From JAAFIW01 sp031414805 (GTDB taxonomy: Bacteria > Pseudomonadota > Gammaproteobacteria > Burkholderiales > Burkholderiaceae_C), in assembly GCA_031414805.1 (NCBI GenBank), contig JANOQJ010000014.1:62001-126000 (forward strand): a stretch of DNA of 64,000 bases. Reading direction: 5' to 3'. Made by a program: the position numbers and the translations under genes. Of the stretch, positions 17,207 through 26,596 are shown piece after piece. The first letter of the stretch is position 1. Every line of letters starts with the position of its first letter. The notes under the pieces were generated by a model. It was not told the origin of the DNA and did not search any database. It was given only the letters and a program-made list of their open reading frames with translations.

Positions 17207-18273
17207 TGTAGGAACCTCCTCAAAGCCAAGCCACAGGAGGTGAGGTAAGACGGCGCTTCCCTACGCATTTTTTTCTCGCGAATTGTTTCGCCTATTTCCA
17301 TTCCGTCGAATGGATTAGCCAAGCTGCACGCAAACGATGTTTGTTGCGTGACGGCCTCGACCAGACCCGGTAGTGCCGCGGAGCCACCGCCTAACATAAT
17401 GTAGTCGACGCGATTGTGAGGTGTGCTGGTGAAAAAGAACTGCAACGCGCGGGCTACTTCCTGGGCCATGCTATCGACAAACGGACGAAGCACACCTGAC
17501 TCGTAGTCTTCAGGCAAATCGCCGCTTCGTTTCTTTGTCTCAGCCTCTTCAGGCGAAAATCCGTACTGACGAACAATTAGTTGCGTCAGCTGTGCTCCGC
17601 CAAACGCCTGATCCCTGTCATACAACACTTCATCGTTTCTCAACACTTGCATACTGGTGGTGAATCCACCTACTTCGAAGAGTGCGACGATCATGTCGAC
17701 GCCTTTTTTGGGCAGCGCCTCAACAAGTCGCGCAACAGCGAGGCGCGAAGAATATGACTCCACGTCGATAATCACGGGTTTCAATCCCGCGGCCTCGGCA
17801 AGACCTTGCCTGTCCTGCACTTTCTCTTTGCGCGATGCGGCAATAAGCACTTCCACATCACCAGCAGATGAAGCACTTGGGCCAACTACGCAAAAATCCA
17901 GACTCACCTCATCCAGAGAAAACGGGATGTACTGATTAGCTTCCGCCTCAACCTGGATCTCTAGCTCCTGCTCCGACAATCCGCCGGGTAGAGTTATTTT
18001 TTTTGTGATTACCGCTGACGGTGGCAACGCCATCGCAACGTTTCGTGTTCTTGTTCCACTCTTTTTAACAACTTTCCGCATGGCCTCGGCGACTTCGTCA
18101 AATTTTTCGACGTTTCCATCTGTAATCCATCCACGCTCAAGCGGCTCGATGGCGCAGCGCTCAAGAACATAATTTCCGGCTTTGTCACGCCCAAGCTCCA
18201 CTAGCTTTACGCTAGACGAGCTGATGTCCAAACCCAGCAAAGGAGCAGGCTGTCGACTGAACAAGGACCCCAT
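17203..18273 (-). CDS. pilM: Type IV pilus actin-like ATPase PilM
   Basis: 356-residue cytoplasmic FtsA/actin-fold protein that binds ATP and the PilN tail. Phosphate-1 loop LLGLDISSSSVKLVEL, the IVALFEVGGFTTSMQVLRN phosphate-2 region and YIMLGGGSAALPGLVEAV adenosine motif are present. The ATG at 18273 gives MGSLFSRQ; the TTG three codons upstream is less likely. It is first in the pilMNOPQ operon and diverges from ponA across about 260 bases. Confidence 0.95.
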   Translation of the reverse strand: MGSLFSRQPAPLLGLDISSSSVKLVELGRDKAGNYVLERCAIEPLERGWITDGNVEKFDEVAEAMRKVVKKSGTRTRNVAMALPPSAVITKKITLPGGLSEQELEIQVEAEANQYIPFSLDEVSLDFCVVGPSASSAGDVEVLIAASRKEKVQDRQGLAEAAGLKPVIIDVESYSSRLAVARLVEALPKKGVDMIVALFEVGGFTTSMQVLRNDEVLYDRDQAFGGAQLTQLIVRQYGFSPEEAETKKRSGDLPEDYESGVLRPFVDSMAQEVARALQFFFTSTPHNRVDYIMLGGGSAALPGLVEAVTQQTSFACSLANPFDGMEIGETIREKKMRREAPSYLTSCGLALRRFLQ

Positions 18274-18504
18274 TGAAATCAAGGCATTCCCCAGTTGCTA
18301 AAAAACTCAAAAATCTTGAGAAGTTACTTGAATGCTAGCAGCAAGCCTGTTGACTAGCAAAGGTTTTTCAGTGTTTGACTTTATTTGACCGTTGCCAAAA
18401 TCAGACGCGACAAGTAAGTGGAAGTGCTTCGTTGAACCACATGCCATCTGCCGCACCTGGGGCAGAACCCACATTTGCAGCCGTGTGACTGAACTATGCG
18501 TTTC

Positions 18505-18510
18505 TATAAT
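18505..18510 (+). promoter_or_regulatory. Candidate -10 box of ponA
   Basis: A perfect TATAAT lies 26 bases upstream of the proposed start of the penicillin-binding protein. No convincing -35 hexamer is visible at 17 bases. If used, transcription begins near 18517 and excludes the upstream in-frame ATG at 18509. Confidence 0.35.
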
Positions 18511-18535
18511 GATTCCACTTTTGTTTGACCATGCA

Positions 18536-20977
18536 ATGACACCTCCCAACACCTCATCAGCAGCCGATCCCGCTCACGGCAACGTTCGTCGCCCGGCACC
18601 CGTTTGGGCCCGGTGGGGGCTGAAACTCGCGACATGGGCGGCGGGCCTTTTGGTAGCGGGGGGTTTGGCGTTGATCATTTTGGTAACCGTTGCGCTATCG
18701 GTGGCGTTTCCGAATTTGCCAGACATCTCCGATTTGTCGGACTATCGACCCAAGTTGCCGCTCAGGGTTTACTCATCGGACAACGTTCTCATTGGTGAGT
18801 TCGGCGAAGAACGTCGGAACCTGACGCCGATTAAAGACATCCCCAAAGTTATGGTCGATGCGGTACTGGCAATAGAGGATGCCCGATTTTTCTCACATGG
18901 TGGTGTGGACTACAAAGGTGTGGCGCGAGCCGCCATTGCCAATTTAGGGCGAACCCGAGCGCAAGGCGCATCCACTATTACTATGCAGGTCGCGCGTAAT
19001 GTCTATCTCTCCGCGGAGAGAAGTTACACCCGAAAAATCTATGAGGTTTTGCTGACATTCAAGATGGAGCATTTGCTGACCAAAGATCAGATTCTGGAAA
19101 TTTACATGAATCATATTTTTTTGGGTAACCGGGCGTACGGTTTCGCATCTGCAAGTGAAGTCTATTTTGGGAAACAACTCAAAGACATCAGCATTGCAGA
19201 AGCCGCCATGTTGGCCGGCTTACCCAAAGCCCCGTCCACGGCCAATCCGGTGGTGAACCCCAAAAAGGCACGCGCCCGTCAGTTAACGGTGATTGACCGA
19301 ATGCTGGAAACCGAGTTTATTACCGCATCCCAAGCTGAATCTGCAAAAGCAGAGGAATTAAAAGTGCGTGCGGGGCCCGACGAGACTCGATTGCATGCTG
19401 AATTTGTTGCTGAAACCGTTCGACAGCTTGTATATGCGCAATATGGCGACGAAGCCTACACACGTGGCCTGAACGTCTACACCACACTCAAATCAGTCGA
19501 ACAAGATGCGGCATATAAAGCCTTACGCCAAGGCATCATGGACTTTGAACGTCGGCAGGTTTACCGTGGCCCGGAGAAATTTATCGACATAGGCGCCGAT
19601 GCCAAGCTGTCCGAGGAGGCGATTGACGAAGCCCTCACCGACCTGCCGGACAACGGAGATCTGCTTTCGGTGGTGGTGCTGGAGGCCAGTACGAAGCGCG
19701 TGTTGGCTGTGCGCCAAAACGGGGAGCAAGTTGAAATTACAGGTGAAGGCCTGAAGCTTCCCCAATCAGGTTTAAGCGAAAAAGCTCCACCGAAAATCAA
19801 GATTCGCAAAGGCGCAGTCATTCGGGTCATGAAGACGCCCAAAGGAGCCTGGGAGATCACGCAACAGCCTGAGGTTGAAGGTGCTTTTGTAGCGTTGGAC
19901 CCCCGTGATGGGTCAATTCGCGCACTGGTGGGTGGATTTGACTTTAACAAGAACAAATTCAACCATGTCATGCAGGCATGGCGCCAGCCAGGGTCAAGTT
20001 TTAAACCCTTCATTTATTCGGCGGCACTTGAAAAAGGCTTTACCCCGTCGACTGTGGTTAACGATGCGCCGCTGTTTTTCGACGCCGGTGTGACGGGGGG
20101 TCAGCCATGGGAGCCTAAAAACTACGATCAGAAATTTGACGGGCCGATGCCTTTGCATACCGCTCTGGCAAAGTCCAAAAACATGGTCTCGATTCGAGTT
20201 TTGCAGTCGGTCGGTGCTCAGAACGCACAGGACTGGATTACCCGCTTCGGATTCGACGCCGAAAAGCATCCACCCTATCTCACCATGGCGTTGGGTGCCG
20301 GATCGGTAACCCCCATGCAAATGGCAACGGCGTACTCGGTGTTTGCCAACGGCGGTTATCGCGTGAATCCCTGGCTTATTACGCGTATTACCGATCAAAA
20401 AGGCAAGGTGTTGCTGGAAAGCCAGCCGCCGATACGCAACGAATCCATGCGCGCCATTGATGAGCGCAACAGTTTCATCATGAGCCGTTTGATGCAGGAG
20501 ATCACCCGCTCCGGCACCGCTGCCAAAGCGCAAGCCACCTTGAAACGGGTTGACGTATATGGGAAAACAGGCACCACCAACGACGCAATCGACACCTGGT
20601 TTGCGGGCTATCAACCCACCATCGCGGCGGTGGTGTGGATGGGTTATGACAACCCACGCAAGCTGGGTGATACAGCTACTGGGGGAGTCCTGAGCCTACC
20701 CATCTGGATTTCATTCATGCAAACGGCGCTTAAAGGTGTTCCTGTGCGTGAGCCGACGCCGCCTGAGGGCGTCGTGAATATAGGCGGCGAGTGGTATTAC
20801 GAAGAATACGCCCGCGGCGCTGGCGTTAGCAGCCTGGGACTTGGCGACAAGATGCCCTCCACGGGAACCGAGCCCAGCCCGGTCGATGGCAGCTTGATGA
20901 ACTCGGACGGTCAGCCGCCGGCTACATCGGCCCCTGCAGAGGAAAAGAAGAGCATCCTTGATCTATTTAGGAATTAG
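18536..20977 (+). CDS. mrcA: Penicillin-binding protein 1A (class A)
   Basis: Bifunctional peptidoglycan synthase in the inner membrane with its enzymatic domains in the periplasm. One N-terminal transmembrane helix is followed by the GT51 glycosyltransferase (AIEDARFFSHGGVDYKG, then RTRAQGASTITMQVARN, KMEHLLTKDQILEIYMN). The transpeptidase has SSFK at the catalytic Ser (QPGSSFKPFIYSAALEKG), SKN (AKSKNMVSIR) and KTGTT. An OB-like insert lies between them. About 813 residues from the ATG at 18536; earlier ATGs at 18392 and 18509 are in frame. The divergent pairing with pilM is widely conserved. Its end overlaps the convergent cyaY by four bases. Confidence 0.95.
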   Translation: MTPPNTSSAADPAHGNVRRPAPVWARWGLKLATWAAGLLVAGGLALIILVTVALSVAFPNLPDISDLSDYRPKLPLRVYSSDNVLIGEFGEERRNLTPIKDIPKVMVDAVLAIEDARFFSHGGVDYKGVARAAIANLGRTRAQGASTITMQVARNVYLSAERSYTRKIYEVLLTFKMEHLLTKDQILEIYMNHIFLGNRAYGFASASEVYFGKQLKDISIAEAAMLAGLPKAPSTANPVVNPKKARARQLTVIDRMLETEFITASQAESAKAEELKVRAGPDETRLHAEFVAETVRQLVYAQYGDEAYTRGLNVYTTLKSVEQDAAYKALRQGIMDFERRQVYRGPEKFIDIGADAKLSEEAIDEALTDLPDNGDLLSVVVLEASTKRVLAVRQNGEQVEITGEGLKLPQSGLSEKAPPKIKIRKGAVIRVMKTPKGAWEITQQPEVEGAFVALDPRDGSIRALVGGFDFNKNKFNHVMQAWRQPGSSFKPFIYSAALEKGFTPSTVVNDAPLFFDAGVTGGQPWEPKNYDQKFDGPMPLHTALAKSKNMVSIRVLQSVGAQNAQDWITRFGFDAEKHPPYLTMALGAGSVTPMQMATAYSVFANGGYRVNPWLITRITDQKGKVLLESQPPIRNESMRAIDERNSFIMSRLMQEITRSGTAAKAQATLKRVDVYGKTGTTNDAIDTWFAGYQPTIAAVVWMGYDNPRKLGDTATGGVLSLPIWISFMQTALKGVPVREPTPPEGVVNIGGEWYYEEYARGAGVSSLGLGDKMPSTGTEPSPVDGSLMNSDGQPPATSAPAEEKKSILDLFRN

Positions 20978-21303
20978 GATCCAAACACCAGCTTGTTGCC
21001 ACTTTGATCGGTGGCACTTTTCGTCAACTGAGCAAAAAACTCGCCCTGCCCTTTGGTGTCTTGCCAAGAGCCGTCAACAAAACGGTAGTGGTATCCGCCT
21101 GAGCGCGCCGCCAGCCACACTTCGTGCAAAGGCTTTTGCAGGTTCACAACGATCTGGCTACCCCCAGGGAACGCCAGTGTCACCATGCCTCCGGTCCGCT
21201 GGTTGTCGATGTCGGCGTCGGTTTGGGCGTTGAGGGTGTCGCAACAGGCTTCGATACGGCCCAGCAGGGCCTCCGCATGATCGAGGAATTCGAGGTCGGT
21301 CAT
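20974..21303 (-). CDS. cyaY: Frataxin homologue CyaY
   Basis: 109 residues, the usual length. It binds iron and regulates the IscS-IscU iron-sulfur assembly machine. An acidic first helix (FLDHAEALLGRIEACCDTL) followed by DADIDNQRTGGMVTLAFPGG and SQIVVNLQKPLHEVWLAARS, then GYHYRFVDGSWQDT, is the frataxin signature. The gene sits head-to-head with lptM with only about 12 bases between starts, so the two 5' regions must interleave. Confidence 0.95.
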   Translation of the reverse strand: MTDLEFLDHAEALLGRIEACCDTLNAQTDADIDNQRTGGMVTLAFPGGSQIVVNLQKPLHEVWLAARSGGYHYRFVDGSWQDTKGQGEFFAQLTKSATDQSGNKLVFGS

Positions 21304-21315
21304 TACAATTTATAG

Positions 21316-21555
21316 ATGTTAAAAATTGCTCAAATTTTAGTCAGCATGCACTGTGCAGGCGAGGCAAAGCGGTCTTTCAGCCTTGCATTGTGTGTGGTTG
21401 CGCTCGTCGGATGCGGTCAGAAGGGCGCGCTGTACCTGCCCACCGAACCGGCAGCGGCCAACCGCGCCACCTTGCCCGAAGCACTGAACCCCACCGCTCC
21501 CCCTGCACCAGCGAGCCCGGCTCCCGGCCCCGTACCCGTACCCGCCAAACCATGA
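21316..21555 (+). CDS. lptM: LptM-type small lipoprotein
   Basis: 79 residues with a lipoprotein signal, LCVVALVGCGQKGALYLP. The sequence directly after the lipidated Cys (GQKG.LYLP) is the conserved mark of LptM (formerly YifL), which helps mature the LPS export pore LptDE at the outer membrane. A Pro/Ala-rich tail follows. Its stop overlaps the lysA start as ATGA, the common lptM-lysA arrangement. An alternative ATG at 21346 would shorten the leader and leave more room for a promoter between it and cyaY. Confidence 0.85.
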   Translation: MLKIAQILVSMHCAGEAKRSFSLALCVVALVGCGQKGALYLPTEPAAANRATLPEALNPTAPPAPASPAPGPVPVPAKP

Positions 21556-22832
21556 ATCACAACACGCTCCTCCCGGGTTCGCCCCACATCGCCTATCGCG
21601 CAAGCGATTTGTACATCGAAAACCAGCCGATGCGCCACTTGGCCGAGCAGCATGGCACGCCTTTGTTTGTCTACTCCAAAGCCGCCATGTTGGGTGCGCT
21701 AGCCGCCTATCAACGTGGGTTCGCTGGACGCGACGCTCAAATTTGCTATGCGATGAAGGCCAATTCGTCGCTGGGCGTGTTGCAAGTATTTGCGCAGGCA
21801 GGCTGCGGTTTCGATATTGTCTCGGGCGGTGAGTTGACGAGGGCACTGGCGGCAGGTGCAGATCCGAGTCGAATTATTTTTTCTGGCGTGGGAAAAACAC
21901 GCGCCGAAATGCGCCAGGCACTGACTGCAGGAATCGGTTGCTTCAACGTGGAAAGCCAGGCCGAGCTGCGGGTTTTGAACGAAGTGGCCATAGCGGTGGG
22001 CCAGCGCGCCCATATCAGCATCCGCGTGAACCCGAATGTCGATGCCAAAACCCACCCTTACATCTCTACAGGCCTGAAGGGCAACAAGTTTGGTGTGGCG
22101 CATGAAGAAGCCTTGGCTGCTTACCAACTGGCTGCCTCGTTGCATGGCTTGAAAGTGGTGGGGATTGACTGCCACATTGGCTCGCAAATCACCGACGAAA
22201 CGCCGTATCTGGATGCCATGGATAGGGTGCTCGATCTGGTCGGTGCCATTGAATCTGCTGGCATTCCTATCGAGCACATCGACTTCGGCGGTGGCCTGGG
22301 CATCAACTACAACGGCGACCAGCCACCTGCTGCTGACGATTTATGGGCCAAGCTGCTGGCGCGGCTGGACGCACGAGGCTACGGTCAGCGCAAGTTGATG
22401 ATTGAGCCTGGCCGCTCGCTGGTGGGCAACGCGGGCGTATGCATCACCGAAGTGCTTTACCTCAAGCCCGGTGAACAAAAGAACTTTTGCATCGTGGACG
22501 CCGCAATGAACGACCTGCCCCGCCCCGCGATGTACCAGGCCTTCCACGCGATCGCGCCGTTGCGCCTGACGCTAGACGACAGCGCCCTGTACGACGTGGT
22601 GGGCCCCGTGTGCGAAAGCGGCGACTGGATTGGACATGACCGTCAACTGAATGTGCAGCAGGGCGACCTGTTGGCCGTGCTCTCAGCTGGTGCTTACTGC
22701 ATGAGCATGGCCAGCAACTACAACACGCGCGGCCGTGCGGCGGAGGTGCTGGTCGACGTTGATGCGGCTCATCTGATTCGTGAACGCGAGACGACAGCGC
22801 TTCAGATGCAGGGTGAGCACTTAGTTGGCTAA
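21552..22832 (+). CDS. lysA: Diaminopimelate decarboxylase
   Basis: 426-residue PLP enzyme that makes L-lysine from meso-diaminopimelate. ICYAMKANSS holds the PLP Lys, GFDIVSGGELTRAL follows, HIGSQITDETPYLDA and FGGGLGI bind phosphate, and GPVCESGDW with LSAGAYCMSMASNYN complete the fold IV alanine-racemase-like signature. The ATG at 21552 overlaps the lptM stop. Confidence 0.97.
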   Translation: MNHNTLLPGSPHIAYRASDLYIENQPMRHLAEQHGTPLFVYSKAAMLGALAAYQRGFAGRDAQICYAMKANSSLGVLQVFAQAGCGFDIVSGGELTRALAAGADPSRIIFSGVGKTRAEMRQALTAGIGCFNVESQAELRVLNEVAIAVGQRAHISIRVNPNVDAKTHPYISTGLKGNKFGVAHEEALAAYQLAASLHGLKVVGIDCHIGSQITDETPYLDAMDRVLDLVGAIESAGIPIEHIDFGGGLGINYNGDQPPAADDLWAKLLARLDARGYGQRKLMIEPGRSLVGNAGVCITEVLYLKPGEQKNFCIVDAAMNDLPRPAMYQAFHAIAPLRLTLDDSALYDVVGPVCESGDWIGHDRQLNVQQGDLLAVLSAGAYCMSMASNYNTRGRAAEVLVDVDAAHLIRERETTALQMQGEHLVG

Positions 22833-22844
22833 TCGAATGAGCAT

Positions 22845-22902
22845 TATTGCTACTTATTTAGTAGCTGCTTGAGCAGTATCTGTATCGTTTTTCAGGTTTT
22901 TT
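22845..22902 (+). repeat. Dispersed repeat copy after lysA
   Basis: ATTGCTACTTATTTAGTAGC, TGCTTGAGCAGTATCTGTAT, CGTTTTTCAGG. The 270-base gap between lysA and the binding-protein gene otherwise shows no gene. Confidence 0.85.
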
Positions 22903-23106
22903 CGCAGAATTCCGAATTCCGGTAGTGGCCCAACGCGGCTCATCACAGCTTCGTGACCATCCACTGTCGGAATCAACCCACGGTTTTAGCGATTTCGGAT
23001 CTGTTCACGTGCACTAAATCACCGCGAAATGAAAAGTCGGTCACTCGTGACCCACAGCGCGCAGAATACAAAGTCGCAACATTTTGTAACTTTGATTGGA
23101 CTCGCC

Positions 23107-24312
23107 ATGCTGACATCGCACCACAAGCTCCTGACGGCCGTATTGACTGCGATGGCGCTGTGCCCGTTGCAAGCCCAGACCACCGCCAGCGCGCCGCTGC
23201 GCATCGGCCTTATTTTTCCGTTAACCGGTGGGTCATCCGACATGGGAAACAGCGCCCGATTGGGTGCTCAAGTGGCGGTCAACGAGATCAATCAGTTTGG
23301 CGGCGCTCTTGGTCGCCCGCTGGAATTGGTGATCCGCGACGACGAAGGCAACCCTGATGCAGGACTGAAGCACGCACAAGACTTGGTGCTCAAGGAAAAA
23401 GTGGCCGCGACCCTGGGCTTTTGCAACAGCGGCGTGGCCATGAAGGCGTTGGATGTTTTTCAGGACAACAAGCACGTGCTGATCGTGCCGTGTGCGACCG
23501 GCAGTGCCATCACAGCCAAATACCCAGTTACAGAGAGCTATGTTTTCCGAAATGCCGCGCGCGATCAGCTGCAAACCCAGTTTTTGGTGAACGAAGTTGT
23601 CAAGCGTGACCTGCGAAAGGTCGCCTTGTTGGTGGACACCAGCGGTTACGGAGACGCTGGCTTGAAAGACCTGGAGGCTGCGCTGGCCAAAGCCAACCTA
23701 AAGCCGCATGCAATGCTACGCTTCAAGGTGGGCACCACCAACCTGGACGCCCAACTCAAGCAACTAAAAGACTCGGGCGCAGACGCCTTGATTGGCTGGA
23801 CAGTAGGCCCAGAGCAAGGCGTGATTGCAGCAAGCCGGGCCGCTGTGGGCTGGAAGGTGCTGCAGCTGGGACCTTGGGGACTGTCCCACGCATCGGCTTT
23901 AAACACATCGGGTGGCAAGGTAGACGGTACCGTGATGGTTCAAACCGTGCTACCGAACCCCAGCTGGGAGCGCAACAGCTCATTCGTGCGGGCCTACAGC
24001 AAGCTGTCCAAAGAGCAACCGATTGGCTCCATGATGGCGGCAGCGCAGACCTACGATGCCGTTCACTTGCTGCTGCAAGCCATCAACCAGGTCAAAGGCA
24101 CCCTATCAGGCCCGTTACTCAAAGGCGCGCTGGAGCATCCGACAACTGTTTACCGTGGCGTGGTCACCACCTACGATCCAGCTTTCACACCACAAGACCA
24201 CGACGCCATATCCGACAACATGCTCTGGCTGGGCACTTGGCGCGGCTTTGAGCGTGCGTACTATTACAAAGACGATGAGAAGCGGTCGTCGCTGGTGCGA
24301 GTCAAGAAGTAA
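23107..24312 (+). CDS. ABC transporter periplasmic binding protein (LivJ/peripla_BP_6 type)
   Basis: About 402 residues with a signal peptide (LLTAVLTAMALCPLQAQ). The mature protein begins with LRIGLIFPLTGGSSDMGNSA and continues GAQVAVNEINQFGGALGRPLE and the DDEGNPDAGLKHAQDLV block of the branched-chain amino acid/amide binding family. No permease or ATPase genes follow; the next gene is convergent msrQ, so this is an orphan receptor whose ligand cannot be read. The start at 23107 puts the signal peptide at the N-terminus; an in-frame ATG at 23029 also exists. Confidence 0.85.
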   Translation: MLTSHHKLLTAVLTAMALCPLQAQTTASAPLRIGLIFPLTGGSSDMGNSARLGAQVAVNEINQFGGALGRPLELVIRDDEGNPDAGLKHAQDLVLKEKVAATLGFCNSGVAMKALDVFQDNKHVLIVPCATGSAITAKYPVTESYVFRNAARDQLQTQFLVNEVVKRDLRKVALLVDTSGYGDAGLKDLEAALAKANLKPHAMLRFKVGTTNLDAQLKQLKDSGADALIGWTVGPEQGVIAASRAAVGWKVLQLGPWGLSHASALNTSGGKVDGTVMVQTVLPNPSWERNSSFVRAYSKLSKEQPIGSMMAAAQTYDAVHLLLQAINQVKGTLSGPLLKGALEHPTTVYRGVVTTYDPAFTPQDHDAISDNMLWLGTWRGFERAYYYKDDEKRSSLVRVKK

Positions 24313-24330
24313 TGGTCCGAATGGGCAGAT

Positions 24331-24388
24331 TTGCTCCTATTTTAATAGCTTCTTGAGCAGTATTCACAAGGGCTGAAGCCGCTTTTTC
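24331..24388 (+). repeat. Dispersed repeat copy overlapping the msrQ 3' end
   Basis: TTGCTCCTATTTTAATAGCT, TCTTGAGCAGTATTCACAAG, GGCTGAAGCCGCTTTTTC. The last codons and stop of msrQ (KKKRLQPL) are read from this repeat, and the AAGCCGCTTTTT part resembles a terminator. Confidence 0.85.
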
Positions 24389-25029
24389 TTTATAAACTGC
24401 GCTACACGCCAGCCCAGCAGCACCGCCAGAATCGCCGCATACACCGCCACCTCGGCAAAGTCGTTCTTTCCCGAGCGCATCCAGAAAAAATGCAATAAGC
24501 CCAGGCCTGCAATCAGGTAGACCGCTTTGTGCAGCATTTGCCAACGCGCAGCACCCATCGCCTTGATGGCACGATTAAAGGAAGTAGCGGCCAGCGGCGT
24601 GAGCAGCAAAAATGCCGCAAAGCCCACCAGGATGAACGGCCGCTTGGCAATGTCTTTGGCAATCTCGGCCACATCAAAACCCTGGTCGAACCAGCTGTAG
24701 CTCAGCAGGTGCAACACCACATAAAAGTAAGCAAACAGCCCCAGCATCCGCCGAAACCGCGCCAACTGCGGCACCCCGCCCACCACGCGCAAGGGCGTCA
24801 CCGCCAGCACGATGCACAGAAACCGCAAGGTCCAGTCGCCGGTGGAGCGAATCAAATACTCCGCCGGGTTGGCCCCCAGTTGATTGGCCACGATGCCGTA
24901 AACCAGCCAGGCGAATGGCAGCAAGCACAGCGCAAAGAGCACCGGCTTGGCCGCTGGGTGCATCAGCGCTTTGCCCAGGCGCTGCCGCGGGGTTTGCGCA
25001 CGCGGCGCAACCAGGGTGGCGGAAGCCAT
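24364..25029 (-). CDS. msrQ: MsrQ heme-binding membrane subunit
   Basis: 221-residue inner-membrane protein of the ferric-reductase-like family with about six helices. It carries heme b and FMN and passes electrons from the respiratory chain or NADH-linked reductase to MsrP. GDWTLRFLCIVLAVTPLR, RFRRMLGLFAYFYVVLHLLS (axial His) and ARWQMLHKAVYLIAGLGLLH (further His ligands) are typical. It begins at the base where msrP ends. The C-terminal few residues come from a repeat element. Confidence 0.93.
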   Translation of the reverse strand: MASATLVAPRAQTPRQRLGKALMHPAAKPVLFALCLLPFAWLVYGIVANQLGANPAEYLIRSTGDWTLRFLCIVLAVTPLRVVGGVPQLARFRRMLGLFAYFYVVLHLLSYSWFDQGFDVAEIAKDIAKRPFILVGFAAFLLLTPLAATSFNRAIKAMGAARWQMLHKAVYLIAGLGLLHFFWMRSGKNDFAEVAVYAAILAVLLGWRVAQFIKKKRLQPL

Positions 25030-26024
25030 CAGTAGTTCTTCTTCAAGTCCAGGCCCGCGTACAACTGGCCCACTTGCGCTTCGTAGCCGTTGAACATCAG
25101 CGTTTTGCGCTTCTTGGCGAACAGGCCGTCTTCGCCGATGCGGCGCTCGGTCGCCTGGCTCCAGCGGGGGTGATCCACCTCGGGGTTCACATTGGAATAA
25201 AAGCCATATTCATTAGCTGCCGCCTTGTTCCAGGCGGTTTTGGGTTCTTTGTCAGTCAGGCGCATGCGCACGATGCTTTTGCCGCTTTTGAAGCCATATT
25301 TCCAAGGCAGCACCATGCGCACCGGTGCACCGTTCTGGTTGGGCAACACCTCGCCATACATGCCGAAGGCCAGCATGGCCAGCGGATGCATGGCTTCGTC
25401 CAGCCGCAGCGCTTCGACATACGGCCAGTCGAGCACGCGCGAGCCCACACCCGGCATCGTTTTGGGGTCGTTCAGGGTGAAGAACTCGACGTATTTCGCA
25501 TTGCCCAGGGGTTGCACTTTTTCCAGCACTTTGCTCATCGAGTAGCCCACCCATGGAATCACCATCGACCAGCCTTCCACGCAGCGCAGCCGGTAAATAC
25601 GCTCTTCCTGGGCGCTGAGTTTGAGCAGGTCTTCAATGCCAAACGTGGTGGGCTTGCCCACCAGGCCGTCCACGGTCACTGTCCAGGGGGTGGTTTTCAG
25701 GGTGCCTGCGTTTTTAGCTGGATCGGACTTGTCGGTGCCGAATTCGTAATAGTTGTTATAGGTGCTGGCGTCTTTGTAGTCGGTGGCTTTCTCCATCACC
25801 ACAGCGCCTGCCACGGCAGACTTGGCACCAGGCAACGCGGCCAGCTTGCCGGGTTTAGCGGTTTCCGCCAGCGCCTCGCGCCCCGCCCAGGAGGCCAGTG
25901 CAGCACCGGCTGCGCCCGTGGCCATCAGCTTTATCAGGTCACGGCGGTTCTGGTAAGCCGACTGCGGTGTGATGTCGCTGGAAAAGGGGTGAATAAAACC
26001 GTCGCGGTGGCTCTTGATCAACAT
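25029..26024 (-). CDS. msrP: MsrP periplasmic methionine sulfoxide reductase
   Basis: 331-residue molybdopterin enzyme that repairs oxidised methionine in periplasmic proteins. It has a twin-arginine signal (NRRDLIKLMATGAAGAALAS). The sulfite-oxidase-fold domain shows YRLRCVEGWSMVIPWVGY with the molybdenum-ligating Cys, followed by WPYVEALRLDEAMHPL and VRMVLPWKYGFKSGKSIV. A good ribosome site (CAGGAG) precedes the ATG at 26024. It forms the standard msrPQ operon with the gene behind it. Confidence 0.95.
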   Translation of the reverse strand: MLIKSHRDGFIHPFSSDITPQSAYQNRRDLIKLMATGAAGAALASWAGREALAETAKPGKLAALPGAKSAVAGAVVMEKATDYKDASTYNNYYEFGTDKSDPAKNAGTLKTTPWTVTVDGLVGKPTTFGIEDLLKLSAQEERIYRLRCVEGWSMVIPWVGYSMSKVLEKVQPLGNAKYVEFFTLNDPKTMPGVGSRVLDWPYVEALRLDEAMHPLAMLAFGMYGEVLPNQNGAPVRMVLPWKYGFKSGKSIVRMRLTDKEPKTAWNKAAANEYGFYSNVNPEVDHPRWSQATERRIGEDGLFAKKRKTLMFNGYEAQVGQLYAGLDLKKNY

Positions 26025-26114
26025 GAAAAGGCTCCTGGTTATCGTTGCTGGGAAGTTAGTAGGGTTGGAGGTTAGTTCTTGCCCGACCCCGAAAAAGTTT
26101 CAACGCAGCTAAAT

Positions 26115-26555
26115 TCAATTTTGCCGCCAGGGCAGCCCGTGCATGCGCCAGCCGCCCGTGTTGCCTCGGTGGCCATCGGCATCGGCATCGCCTTCAAAGC
26201 CTTCCAGAATGTTCCAGGCTTCAATGCCCAGCTCGGTCGCTCGCTTGGCGGCAGCAATGGAGCGCACGCCGCTGCGACACAGCAAGACGACTTTTTGGCC
26301 CGGCGCCACGGCGGCCTTCAATGCGGTATCAAATGCTGAGGTGATCACCATGCCAGGCCATTGCTTCCAGGCAACGGCGAGTGCGCCGGGTACAAAACCT
26401 ACCCATTCCCGCTCCGCGTCGGTTCGAATGTCAATCAGTACAGCCTGGCCGCTTCGCCACCACTCGTAGGCCTGTTGCGGGGACACATCGCCAGCGTAGC
26501 CAGCGTAGCCAGCGTGGCTGGCGACGTTAGCGGTGGGCGTAGTCGGCATGTTCAT
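26115..26555 (-). CDS. Rhodanese-like domain protein
   Basis: 146 residues, one rhodanese domain. ILIDIRTDAEREWVGFVPG-type start (VLIDIRTDAEREWVG) and the active-site loop LLCRSGVRSIAAA with the catalytic Cys indicate sulfur transfer or protein-persulfide handling; the acceptor is unknown. The segment AGYAGYAGD near the N-terminus is encoded by a short tandem repeat (GCTGGCTAC). The ATG at 26555 is preferred because longer frames run into the dispersed repeat at 26597. It lies upstream of msrPQ on the same strand. Confidence 0.85.
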   Translation of the reverse strand: MNMPTTPTANVASHAGYAGYAGDVSPQQAYEWWRSGQAVLIDIRTDAEREWVGFVPGALAVAWKQWPGMVITSAFDTALKAAVAPGQKVVLLCRSGVRSIAAAKRATELGIEAWNILEGFEGDADADGHRGNTGGWRMHGLPWRQN

Positions 26556-26596
26556 CTTGTGTGGAATTTTGCCAGCGCTTGGTTTATCAGTTGGAG

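Noticed and set aside
24364..24388. Repeat as a dedicated msrQ terminator
   Set aside because: The hairpin fits, but the stop codon itself lies inside the repeat and the T tract runs in the direction of the opposite gene; function as terminator is uncertain for msrQ.
26490..26525. Short GCCAGCGTA tandem repeat as a CRISPR or regulatory array
   Set aside because: It is the AGYAGYAGD codons of the rhodanese N-terminus, only three units, with no spacers.
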